64,000 nucleotides of DNA from Nitrospira sp. (GTDB lineage: Bacteria > Nitrospirota > Nitrospiria > Nitrospirales > Nitrospiraceae), in contig JAVYIN010000005.1 of the NCBI GenBank assembly GCA_035968315.1, forward strand, positions 496,001-560,000, written 5' to 3'. Of the stretch, positions 1-7,580 are shown piece after piece (position 1 is the first letter of the stretch; the number at the start of each line of letters is the position of its first letter). Position numbers and translations under genes: made by a program. The notes below the pieces were generated by a model. The model did no database searches and was not told where the DNA came from. It saw only the letters and a list, made by a program, of their open reading frames with translations.

Positions 1-348
1 CCCCTCCAGCGTCATGGCCCAATAGGTATTGCGATCGATGTCCATATAGAGCTTCACCGGTTTTTGGGTGCTCATCGCAATCCCCTGGAGCGCACGCAGG
101 GCTCCGATCAGCTTCCGTCCGGTGGTGGTCAGATTGTCACCCAGATTCACCTGCGGGATGACGATGCCCAGCACGGCCACGAGCAAAAACATGACGAGCA
201 TTATTTCCAGCAGGGTAAACCCCGCTGTGCTCAAGGCACGGGGCGAGGGGCAAGAGGCGAGGGGTGAAGATGTTGTCCCTCCGACTCTATATAAATGGGC
301 AAGAACCTTCTGCCCCGTGCCCCGTGCCTCATGCCTCATGCCTAACAT
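1..348 (-). CDS. gspH: type II secretion minor pseudopilin GspH (partial, runs off left edge)
   Basis: Minor pseudopilin of the type II secretion pseudopilus in the inner membrane and periplasm. Translating the minus strand gives a class III prepilin signature, AG followed by FTLLEIMLVMFLLVAV, at residues 42-58: the GF cleavage site, the conserved Glu at +5 and the hydrophobic helix. A soluble domain follows and is cut by the window edge after 116 codons. The ATG at 348 abuts the gspG stop and has AAGGA a few bases upstream. It would give a 43-residue leader, far longer than the usual 5-10. A TTG at 234 would give a normal 5-residue leader (MSTAG) but has no visible ribosome site. Most of the long leader is encoded by a G-rich inverted repeat. 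The family call is firm; the start is uncertain. Confidence 0.8.
   Translation of the reverse strand, partial: MLGMRHEARGTGQKVLAHLYRVGGTTSSPLASCPSPRALSTAGFTLLEIMLVMFLLVAVLGIVIPQVNLGDNLTTTGRKLIGALRALQGIAMSTQKPVKLYMDIDRNTYWAMTLEG
236..345. repeat. G-rich degenerate inverted repeat (hairpin element) inside the 5' end of gspH
   Basis: The left arm (about 236-267) is built from GGCACGGGG, GCGAGGGGC and AAGAGGCGAGGGG units. The right arm (about 310-342) is built from the complementary CCCCGTGCC and TCATGCC units. About 45 bases of less biased sequence lie between them. The arms could pair into a long imperfect hairpin. Related G-rich units occur in gspG (781-806) and near the 3' end of the chemoreceptor gene (22490-22530). 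Confidence 0.6.
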
Positions 349-873
349 CTAATCCTTATCCAGATTCCAGTTGGTGATGTCGGCATTCACGCCTTCGCCG
401 CCCACTTCGCCGTCTGTGCCAAGGGAGGTGATTTCATAGTCGCCCTTCGGGCTGGGGCTGACATACTTATAGGAATTTCCCCAGGGATCTTCCGGAAGCT
501 TCGGCAGATAGCCGCCAACTTTCCATTTCTTGGGGACCACACCGACCGAGGGTTTCTCGATCAACGCCTTGAGCCCTTGTTCGCTGGAGGGATAGATTCC
601 GTTGTCCAGCTTGTAGAGTTGGAGCGCGCCCTCGATATTTCGGATTTGCACTTTGGCCGCCGTCCGCTTGGCATCATCGGTACGGCCCATGATCCGGGGA
701 ACGACCAGGGCCGCGAGAATGGCGAGAATGGCCACCACCACCATGATTTCGATAAAGGTGAAGCCGGCAGATCCCCCGCTGGCGCGAGGCAGGAGGCGCG
801 AGGCAAGGATCTGCCATGGTGTTCTTCCTCTGCGTGTCATTGGTTTGCTTCTCCACTCCTGACGGTCACTCAT
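349..873 (-). CDS. gspG: type II secretion major pseudopilin GspG
   Basis: Major pseudopilin that polymerises into the type II secretion pseudopilus. The prepilin motif SAG followed by FTFIEIMVVVAILAIL starts at residue 38, with Glu at +5. The C-terminal half carries typical GspG features: YKLDNGIYPSSEQGL, PEDPWGNSYKY and ITSLGTDGEVGGEG, the last resembling the calcium-binding loop. The mature length is normal. The start at 873 is favoured because GGGAGG lies 7 bases upstream. The pre-cleavage leader is then 37 residues, unusually long, and its LASRLLPRASGG stretch comes from a G-rich repeat. The gene lies 53 bases downstream of gspF and its stop abuts the gspH ATG, so it is one operon. Confidence 0.93.
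   Translation of the reverse strand: MSDRQEWRSKPMTRRGRTPWQILASRLLPRASGGSAGFTFIEIMVVVAILAILAALVVPRIMGRTDDAKRTAAKVQIRNIEGALQLYKLDNGIYPSSEQGLKALIEKPSVGVVPKKWKVGGYLPKLPEDPWGNSYKYVSPSPKGDYEITSLGTDGEVGGEGVNADITNWNLDKD
781..806. repeat. G-rich repeat units within the gspG leader
   Basis: On the plus strand GGCGCGAGGC, AGGAGGCGCGAGGC and AAGG units are arranged nearly in tandem. They encode LASRLLPRAS just before the pseudopilin cleavage site. They resemble the units in the gspH leader about 500 bases away. Confidence 0.5.
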
Positions 874-926
874 GCGTAAGCCTCCCTTTCAAACTCATCC
901 CCCCATCACCGATCACGCGTCACGGT

Positions 927-2165
927 TTACCGCACCATCTGGCCCATTTCGAAGATGGGCAACAGAATGGCGACCACGATGAAAAAAACGATCACGCCCA
1001 TGACGAGAATCATGATCGGCTCCAGCAGCGCGGTAAACCGGGTAATGACTCGCTCGACTTCTCCGTCATAGATTTGGCCGATCCGCCGCAGCATTTCTTC
1101 CATTTCGCCGCTGCGCTCGCCGACGGCGATCATGTGTGTGACCAGGGATGGGAATTGGCCGCTGCGCTTCAGCGGGTCGGCGATCGTCTCGCCTTCCCGA
1201 ATGTTCTGCCTGGCTCCTTCGACGGCTTCTTCCAGGATACGGTTGTTCATGACGCGCTTGGATACATCCAGCGCTTCGAGCAGCTGGACTCCGCTCGAGA
1301 GCATTGTCGCCAAGGTTCCCGTGAGCCGTGAAATCGATACCATGCGGGCGACCTCGCCGATCAACGGGATGCGCAAGAGCAGGCGGTCCGCCATGACGTG
1401 TCCCGATTCGGTCTGAATATACCGGCGAATCATCAGCCCGCCGCCAAGTACTGCCAGTACCATGACTGGCCAGTAGGTGGAGCAGAAGTGGCTGATCGAC
1501 ATGAGCACGACAGTCGGGAAGGGGAGCGCCTGCTTCATGCTGGTAAAGACCGCGGTGATTTTCGGCACGACAAAGGTCATGAGGAAAAACAGCACGCCGA
1601 CTCCGACGATCAGCATGAGGGCCGGATAGAGAATGGCGTTGGTCACCTTGTTTCTGAGGGCCTGTTGCTTCTCTAAAAACTCCGCAAGCCGGAAGAGAAT
1701 CTGGTCCAGCGCGCCGCTTGCCTCGCCGGCCCGCACCATGTGCACGTAGATGGGCGAAAAATCCTTCTCGTAGAATCCCAGCGCATGGCTGAGCGCTTTG
1801 CCGCCGCGCACTTGCTCGCGCACATCGGCCAGCAGCGCTTTGGCCTGTTTCTTTTCCATCTGATCGATCAGAACGCCCAATGCATCCACGAGGGGAAGGC
1901 CGGCGACGAGCAGGGTGGCAAACTGCCTGGTCAGCATGGCCAAATCTGTCGCGGAGAGCACGGCGGCATGGCCACGCGGACTCTCGGCTGACACATGATC
2001 CCGTGTGATGTGGCGGCCGCCGGTTTGGTTTTGTTCCACCACGTCGGTCGGAAATACGCCGTCCTTGCGCAGCTTCAGGCGGGCGACCTTGACGCTTTCG
2101 GCATCGATAATGCCAGCGGCCGAACCGCCATCGCTCCGATATCCCCGGTATTGATAGACCGGCAT
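927..2165 (-). CDS. gspF: type II secretion inner-membrane platform protein GspF
   Basis: Polytopic inner-membrane platform protein that couples the GspE ATPase to pseudopilus assembly. The 412 residues match the usual family length. A short N-terminal region (MPVYQYRGYRSDGG) is followed by two T2SSF repeats of about 120 residues, the first near 90-215 and the second near 290-405. Hydrophobic segments lie near residues 185-205, 235-255 and 390-408. The motif GEASGALDQIL in repeat 1 is echoed by GERSGEMEEML in repeat 2, as expected from the internal duplication. The gene begins 2 bases after the gspE stop, so the two are translationally close. Confidence 0.95.
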   Translation of the reverse strand: MPVYQYRGYRSDGGSAAGIIDAESVKVARLKLRKDGVFPTDVVEQNQTGGRHITRDHVSAESPRGHAAVLSATDLAMLTRQFATLLVAGLPLVDALGVLIDQMEKKQAKALLADVREQVRGGKALSHALGFYEKDFSPIYVHMVRAGEASGALDQILFRLAEFLEKQQALRNKVTNAILYPALMLIVGVGVLFFLMTFVVPKITAVFTSMKQALPFPTVVLMSISHFCSTYWPVMVLAVLGGGLMIRRYIQTESGHVMADRLLLRIPLIGEVARMVSISRLTGTLATMLSSGVQLLEALDVSKRVMNNRILEEAVEGARQNIREGETIADPLKRSGQFPSLVTHMIAVGERSGEMEEMLRRIGQIYDGEVERVITRFTALLEPIMILVMGVIVFFIVVAILLPIFEMGQMVR

Positions 2166-2167
2166 GG

Positions 2168-3916
2168 CTAGAGTTCGATCTCCTGCTGGGTAATTCGCAT
2201 CACCTCTTCCATCGTGGTGATGCCTTGGGCCACTTTGGCGGCGCCTTCTTGCTTCAGGGTGATCATGCCTTTGGCCACGGCGGCCTGCTTGATCACCGCG
2301 GCGTCGGCTTTCGTCCCGATCAGCCGGCGAATCTCGTCGTCGAGCACCAGGAGTTCATAGATGCCGGTTCGTCCTCGATAGCCGGTTTGCGAGCAGGCCG
2401 GGCAGCCCGCGCCTCGATAAAAGGTCATCGGTGTTTTGGCGTCCAGGCCGAGCCTGGCCAGTTCATCGAGGCTGGCTTTGTAGGGGCGTTTACAGTCGGG
2501 ACAGATATGCCGGAGCAAGCGTTGTGCGAGCACGGCCACGACGGATGAGGCCACGAGGAACGGCTCGATCCCCATGTCGATCAACCGGGTCGCGGCGCTG
2601 GCCGCGTCGTTCGTGTGCAAGGTTGAAAAGACCAAGTGGCCTGTCAGCGACGCATGGATGGCGATTTCCGCCGTCTCGCGATCGCGGATTTCTCCGATCA
2701 TGATGACATCGGGGTCCTGGCGAAGAATCGACCGCAGTCCCGCGGCAAAGGAGAGATTGATCTTCGGATTCACCTGCATCTGGCCGATGCCGAGGAGCTG
2801 ATACTCGACGGGATCTTCGACCGTGATGATGTTTTTGTCCGGCGAGTTGATCTGACTCAAGGCGGCATACAGGGTCGTAGTCTTCCCGCTGCCGGTGGGG
2901 CCGGTCACCAGAATAATTCCGTGGGCAAGCTGAATCATTTGCTGGATGGCCGCGAGCCGGTCGGCCGAAAATCCCATCTCCGTCAAATTGAGCAGGCGGT
3001 TTTCTTTCTCCAGGAGCCGGAGCACGACGCGCTCGCCGTGCGAGGTGGGGAGGACCGACACGCGGAGGTCCACGTCTTTGCCGGCCGTGCGAATGGCGAA
3101 GCGCCCGTCCTGTGGCAAGCGTTTTTCCGCAATATTCAGCCCGGCCATGATCTTGATTCTGGCGACGATGCTCGCTTGGAGCCGTTTCGGCGGCGTGAGC
3201 ACGGGATAGAGCACCCCGTCGATGCGGTATCGCACCACCAGCCCGCGCTCGAAGGACTCGAAGTGGATGTCGCTGGCGCGCTGGCGGACCGCTTGGAAGA
3301 GCACGGAATTAACCAGGCGGATGATCGGCGCTTCATCCGTGGCATCGAGCAAATCCTGCGGTTCATCGAGTTCATGGGCCAGCTGATCGAGATTTTCCGT
3401 GGCCGCAATATCTTCCATGACTTGTTCGGCGCCGGCAGGGCTGGCCGCCTCATCGTAGACACGATTGAGACAGGCCAAGAGGGCGACTCCGGTCGTCAGG
3501 ACAGGCCGGACCGGCATGCCCAGGAGGAGGCGAAGATCGTCCACCGCGACTGTTTCAAGCGGATCGGTCGTCGCCACGACGATGGCGCCATGTTCCTGCC
3601 TGAGCGGCAGGACACGATAGCGCCGCGCGAATCCGATCGGCACGCGTTTAATCAGGTCATGATCGATTTGTGCGGTATCCAGCCGAGGCACCCACGGCAG
3701 TTCAAATTGCTCGGCCAGCGCCTCCAGCAGCTCTTCTTCACGCAACATGCGCAAATGCAGGAGGGCTTCGCCGAGGCGGCCGCCCTTCTCACGCTGATAG
3801 GCCAGCGCCTCATTCAGTTTGGAGTCGAGCAGATTGAACTTCTGGCCGAGGATTCTGCCGAGAAGCGGTCTGCCGAATCGTACCGGTTGCTCTTCGTCGC
3901 TCACGACTTCTTGCAT
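2168..3916 (-). CDS. gspE: type II secretion / type IV pilus-like assembly ATPase GspE
   Basis: Cytoplasmic hexameric ATPase that powers pseudopilus assembly. The N-terminal T2SSE_N domain (about residues 40-150) is followed by the secretion ATPase domain. That domain has Walker A GPTGSGKTTT, an Asp box (EDPVEYQL), Walker B (DPDVIMIGEIRD) and a His box (LTGHLVFSTLHTND). A four-cysteine zinc module, CPDC...CPAC, lies near residues 470-500. The 582 residues are normal for GspE/PilB. The gene is separated from gspC by 280 bases instead of the usual gspD. A long plus-strand open frame across this gene is its antisense shadow. Confidence 0.95.
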   Translation of the reverse strand: MQEVVSDEEQPVRFGRPLLGRILGQKFNLLDSKLNEALAYQREKGGRLGEALLHLRMLREEELLEALAEQFELPWVPRLDTAQIDHDLIKRVPIGFARRYRVLPLRQEHGAIVVATTDPLETVAVDDLRLLLGMPVRPVLTTGVALLACLNRVYDEAASPAGAEQVMEDIAATENLDQLAHELDEPQDLLDATDEAPIIRLVNSVLFQAVRQRASDIHFESFERGLVVRYRIDGVLYPVLTPPKRLQASIVARIKIMAGLNIAEKRLPQDGRFAIRTAGKDVDLRVSVLPTSHGERVVLRLLEKENRLLNLTEMGFSADRLAAIQQMIQLAHGIILVTGPTGSGKTTTLYAALSQINSPDKNIITVEDPVEYQLLGIGQMQVNPKINLSFAAGLRSILRQDPDVIMIGEIRDRETAEIAIHASLTGHLVFSTLHTNDAASAATRLIDMGIEPFLVASSVVAVLAQRLLRHICPDCKRPYKASLDELARLGLDAKTPMTFYRGAGCPACSQTGYRGRTGIYELLVLDDEIRRLIGTKADAAVIKQAAVAKGMITLKQEGAAKVAQGITTMEEVMRITQQEIEL

Positions 3917-4196
3917 AATCTAATGCTGTTCGACGTGATGATGAAATCCGACATTGGAACAAGTCACTTGTGTGGCATGCCCTGCTGGCTGAATGACGCT
4001 TAACTTATAGAAAAATAAGCATAACTAGATCAAACATACTCTGCATGCCCTCTACGTAGCAAGAAAATGAGCAGAGATCGCCGGCTCCTGTGGATGACGT
4101 GATCGGCGAATCTTTGCCTGAGGGATAATACGAATGGCGGAAGATGCCATATCAGGTGGTTGACAGAGCACTATCGATCAAACGGAGATGGCTCGC
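3917..4196. other. 280-base gap between gspC and gspE
   Basis: No convincing gene is seen. The tract is noticeably AT-richer than its neighbours around 4000-4035. It contains a small inverted repeat, CTTAT (4004-4008) and ATAAG (4015-4019), around an A-rich loop. On the minus strand this gives TTCTATAAGTTAAGC, a possible -10-like region upstream of gspE. The gap sits where gspD is usually encoded; no gspD remnant is recognisable. Confidence 0.4.
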
Positions 4197-5078
4197 TTAT
4201 CGTAAATCGTAGGTGACCGTCACCCGCTGGTTATTCCGCACCATATCCACCTTGACTGTCCGTTCATTCTTCAGCTGTTGAAAGAGGCTGAGCATGGTGG
4301 AGGGGTCGCGCACATCAACTCCGTTGACCCGCTGCAGCACATCGCCGTATTGGATGCCGATCTTTTCATAGAAACTGGCCGGCGCAATATAGTCCATCCG
4401 ATACCCGCTGGGTGCTCCATTGACGAGGTAGGGAACCGCGCGGGCTTGCGAGAGGAGCTTGGGGAGATCGGCCATGGCCTGCTCGACTTCCCGCCGGTCG
4501 ATCACTTTCCGCAATGGAGCTCCGGACGCAGGAGGAGGCGGTGCCGCACCGGCAACTGGCGCAGTGGAGGCCGGTTTATCGGTTGTCGCCAGCTCCAGCA
4601 GCTCTTGAAGCTCACCGCTGCGCACTACGATGCCGTCGCGGCGAATCTCACTCACTTCGCCGACATCCGGAATCTGCGCATGCAATCGATAGAGCATGTG
4701 CCGTTTGCTTGTCAGCTCCTCGACAATGGCAAAGGTGCCCTGCTGGTCGCCGACGACGACGCCGATCAATCGCAGCTTGGCCGCGACGCCCAATGACGCG
4801 CGAGCCGGCACACTCACATTTCCCGTGTCTATGCCCATTACGGATGGGGGAAGGACAAACAGCCCGCTCGACCGAATGTGATCGATCGCTTGTTGATACG
4901 AAGGGACAGAGACTGATGCGGCAGCGCCTCCGGCAGCCGAGCCCGGCACGGTGGTGGCCGGCAGATAGAGTGACTCTGCGACAAAGGCATTGATCGAATG
5001 GGCGACAAGAAACAACCCCACCGACAGGTACATCGCCAACACAACGCGGCGCAGAGAATGACTCGCTTCAAATCCCAT
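4197..5078 (-). CDS. gspC: type II secretion protein GspC (inner membrane, PDZ)
   Basis: Bitopic inner-membrane protein that links the inner-membrane platform to the GspD secretin. One transmembrane helix lies at about residues 13-32. A periplasmic homology-region-like domain (about 95-165, LRLIGVVVGDQQGTFAIVEE) follows, then a Pro/Ala linker, then a C-terminal PDZ domain (about 215-293) with YEKIGIQYGDVLQRVNGVDV and a final VTVTYDLR strand. This architecture and the 293-residue length fit GspC. It is the first gene of the operon seen here; its partner gspD is not in the window. Confidence 0.88.
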   Translation of the reverse strand: MGFEASHSLRRVVLAMYLSVGLFLVAHSINAFVAESLYLPATTVPGSAAGGAAASVSVPSYQQAIDHIRSSGLFVLPPSVMGIDTGNVSVPARASLGVAAKLRLIGVVVGDQQGTFAIVEELTSKRHMLYRLHAQIPDVGEVSEIRRDGIVVRSGELQELLELATTDKPASTAPVAGAAPPPPASGAPLRKVIDRREVEQAMADLPKLLSQARAVPYLVNGAPSGYRMDYIAPASFYEKIGIQYGDVLQRVNGVDVRDPSTMLSLFQQLKNERTVKVDMVRNNQRVTVTYDLR

Positions 5079-5113
5079 AGAATTATTTATCGCCGTACAG
5101 CATGAGGTTCGGG

Positions 5114-5119
5114 ATTATA
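5114..5119 (-). promoter_or_regulatory. putative -10 element upstream of gspC
   Basis: The minus strand has a perfect TATAAT about 35 bases before the gspC start. The best -35 candidate, TTGCCT (5140-5145), would give a 20-base spacer, longer than usual. The -10 is clear but the full promoter is only moderately supported. Confidence 0.4.
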
Positions 5120-5267
5120 CTAACCCGTTATAGGGCATGAGGCAATATTCTTGAGAAGTTACGAAAAAGAATTCAACCTCTGCTCATACGTTCTGCATGC
5201 GAGAGAGGGGTGAAGGTGACCGGCTCTACCATAAGCCTGTGGAGCGGCTGGCTATAGCGGGACAGAG

Positions 5268-6821
5268 TCATTCCTTCTCTGTCTTCCCGGCCACTTCGAT
5301 AAACTGGACGCGCCGCCGAAAGACCTGCTCCATGAGGTCTGTCCGCTGGTTTGCCGTCCACAGTTCCATTTCCGCATCGCCGCTCACGGTGACTGCGATT
5401 GTGAGGGCTTGGCCGATTTTTACCGTCACTGACTGAACGACTGAGAAGTGGGTGCGGTCGAGCGCGTCGGCCACGCGGAGCAACGCGGCCAGCATGCGGA
5501 CGGTGCGCCTCAGCTTCGGAGTGAGCGCATGAAACCCTTCATGCTTGATGGTCGGCAAGGCCCGGCGATGATAGCGGGCCACATTGGCCACAACGTCGAT
5601 CTCGTCCGCCGTCAAGCCGCCGAGGTCGCTATGCTTGATCAGGTAGTAGGCATGTTTATGGTGCTGCCGGGGATTGATGAGGTAGCCAATGTCGTGCAGC
5701 AGCGCGGCGTACTCCAGCCACTGGCGGTCCGGTTCACCCAGCCCATGAAGAGGCGTTGTCTGATCGAACAGCCGCAGAGCCAGATCTGCCACATGCCGGG
5801 AGTGAATTTCCGGCGCGCGGCAGCGCCGGGCCAGCCCCATCACATTGCGGCGGCGCACGTCGGGTATGTCCCGTTCCGCTTTCAGGCCGTCGCGATGGCG
5901 GTCGATATAATCATAGATAAGGCCTTCCCGAATGGCCTTGTCGCAGAGGGTCATCTCAACAGCGCCGGATAGCTCCAGGACGCGGCGCAATACCATGATG
6001 GCGGGAAGGAGTGTATCGACACGTTTCGGATCAAGACCGGGAATGGCCAGACGAGCCTTGATCGAGGACCGGCTGAGTTGAGCCTCCATGGCGCGCACTT
6101 CTTTCAGGCTGACGGTGGCCAGATTCAATTGAGGAAGCGGCCGGCCTGTGCGATGGAGATGAATGATTTCGGCCAGGTTGCCGGCCATTCCGGATGTCGC
6201 GACGACGGCCTCATAGCGTGCCACTTTGAACTCGCCGAGGACCGCTTGCAGCGACGCGGTGATGTTCTCTTCCAGGTTGTTCAGCATCACCGCTGTCGGC
6301 GGTGTTTTTTTCAGGTACTGCTCGGATAGCCTGATGGCTCCCAGCTTGATGCTCTTCGCCTGCTGCAATCCGCGGCCGCTGCCGACGATGAGTTCCACGG
6401 ATCCGCCGCCGACATCGATAACCATCGTCGGGCGCTCGGACAGCGCCATGCTGTGTTTCACGCCGAGAAAGATCAGCCTGGCTTCCTCAGTTCCGCTGAT
6501 GACCCGGATTTTGATCCCGGTCTGCTCTTCAACAAGATCGACGAAATCGCCTCCGTTTTTCGCCTCGCGCACCGCGCTGGTGGCCACCGCCACGATCCGC
6601 TCAACCCCTTTATTGCGGGCCAGCGTCACAAGGGTCTTGAGCACGCCTAACCCGCGTCCCACGGCTTCATCGGAGAGCCGTCCGGCTGTAAAGGCTCCGT
6701 TGCCCAACCGGGTCATATCCTTGAAACGGTCGAGAATTTTATAACTGGCGTCCGGAAGGATCTCGGCCAGCACCATATGAATGGAGTTGGTCCCGATGTC
6801 GATGACGGCGAGTTTGGCCAT
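5268..6821 (-). CDS. ppx: Ppx/GppA-family exopolyphosphatase / guanosine pentaphosphate phosphohydrolase with HD domain
   Basis: Enzyme of polyphosphate or (p)ppGpp metabolism in the cytoplasm. The N-terminal half has the ASKHA phosphatase fold with motifs DIGTNSIHM (residue 7 on), IDVGGGSVELIVG (about 138) and TSGMAGNLAEI (about 210). The C-terminal half (about 320-517) is HD-like: ALLHDIGYLINP followed by QHHKHAYYLIKHSD and VARYHRR. The length of 517 matches the long Ppx form rather than the short 300-residue type. Sequence alone does not separate Ppx from GppA activity. It is flanked by gspC downstream and a lipoprotein upstream, with gaps of 189 and 145 bases, so it is probably transcribed alone. 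Confidence 0.9.
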   Translation of the reverse strand: MAKLAVIDIGTNSIHMVLAEILPDASYKILDRFKDMTRLGNGAFTAGRLSDEAVGRGLGVLKTLVTLARNKGVERIVAVATSAVREAKNGGDFVDLVEEQTGIKIRVISGTEEARLIFLGVKHSMALSERPTMVIDVGGGSVELIVGSGRGLQQAKSIKLGAIRLSEQYLKKTPPTAVMLNNLEENITASLQAVLGEFKVARYEAVVATSGMAGNLAEIIHLHRTGRPLPQLNLATVSLKEVRAMEAQLSRSSIKARLAIPGLDPKRVDTLLPAIMVLRRVLELSGAVEMTLCDKAIREGLIYDYIDRHRDGLKAERDIPDVRRRNVMGLARRCRAPEIHSRHVADLALRLFDQTTPLHGLGEPDRQWLEYAALLHDIGYLINPRQHHKHAYYLIKHSDLGGLTADEIDVVANVARYHRRALPTIKHEGFHALTPKLRRTVRMLAALLRVADALDRTHFSVVQSVTVKIGQALTIAVTVSGDAEMELWTANQRTDLMEQVFRRRVQFIEVAGKTEKE

Positions 6822-6966
6822 GCACTAGCGGCTCCGAGTCAGGAGGAGAGGCGCGGCTCGGACCTTAGCGAAGGGGCATTGTCTTGTCAATGCAGCCGAT
6901 GAGCCGCCAGCAAGATACGAATAGAGGGACGGATGCCGATGAGGAGACGCACTGCCTGCTGCGCCG

Positions 6967-7539
6967 TTACTCTTTCACGACGAAATGAACGCTCCGGTTT
7001 TTTTGCCAGCAGGCTTGGCTGTGATCGAAGCAGAGCGGGCGGTCTTTGCCATAACTGGCCGTGCGCAATTCAACCTGCAACCCGAGTTGATGAAGGTATC
7101 CTTCCACGCTCTTCGCGCGCCGCTCGCCTAACACCAGGTTGTAGGCGGCGGTGCCGATTTCATCTCCCCGTCCTTCGAGGAGAATGCGCTTGGCGCCCTC
7201 GTCTTTCAACCGTTGGGCGTTGGCTTCCAAGACCGGTAACGCGTCGGATCGCAGCGTGGCGCGGTCAAAATCGAAGAGCACGTCCAGAATGGAGCTTTGG
7301 GCCGCTCCGGTCGCATTGCGGGCGGTGAGTTCCGCGCGCATCATCGGACTTGTGCGTGACGCCGGCGTCGCGAAATCGTTCGGGGTCAGATCGCGAATCC
7401 CCGGATCCACAATCCGTTCCTCGTCCGGCACACGGGCTTCCATGCCGGATGTGCCGGATTGCGTGGCGCATCCCTGCGTTCCGAGGGCGGCGATGAGCGA
7501 AAGCAGTCCCAAGATGATCAGGTGTGAGGGGGCTCGCAT
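6967..7539 (-). CDS. OmpA/Pal-like peptidoglycan-associated lipoprotein
   Basis: Outer-membrane lipoprotein predicted to anchor to peptidoglycan. The start at 7539 is chosen because AGGAGG lies just upstream; the open frame extends further but that part is low in credibility. The N-terminus MRAPSHLIILGLLSLI is a signal peptide followed by GTQGC, a loose lipobox. A spacer leads to an OmpA_C domain (about residues 85-190) with VLFDFDRATLRSDALPVLE, LEGRGDEIGTAAYNLVLGERRA and a Pal-like helix. In Pal the third motif reads GHTDERGT; here it is EGRGDEIGT, so the diaminopimelate-binding Asp is shifted. It could serve a Tol-Pal role, but no tol genes are nearby. Confidence 0.8.
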   Translation of the reverse strand: MRAPSHLIILGLLSLIAALGTQGCATQSGTSGMEARVPDEERIVDPGIRDLTPNDFATPASRTSPMMRAELTARNATGAAQSSILDVLFDFDRATLRSDALPVLEANAQRLKDEGAKRILLEGRGDEIGTAAYNLVLGERRAKSVEGYLHQLGLQVELRTASYGKDRPLCFDHSQACWQKNRSVHFVVKE

Positions 7540-7580
7540 AGAGGACCTCCTGGCTTGATGTCCCCAGCCTACTGCAATTG

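Noticed and set aside
2636-4003. 455-residue plus-strand open frame
   Set aside because: Antisense to gspE, whose motifs are unambiguous; the frame is open because of high GC content and has no recognisable domain.
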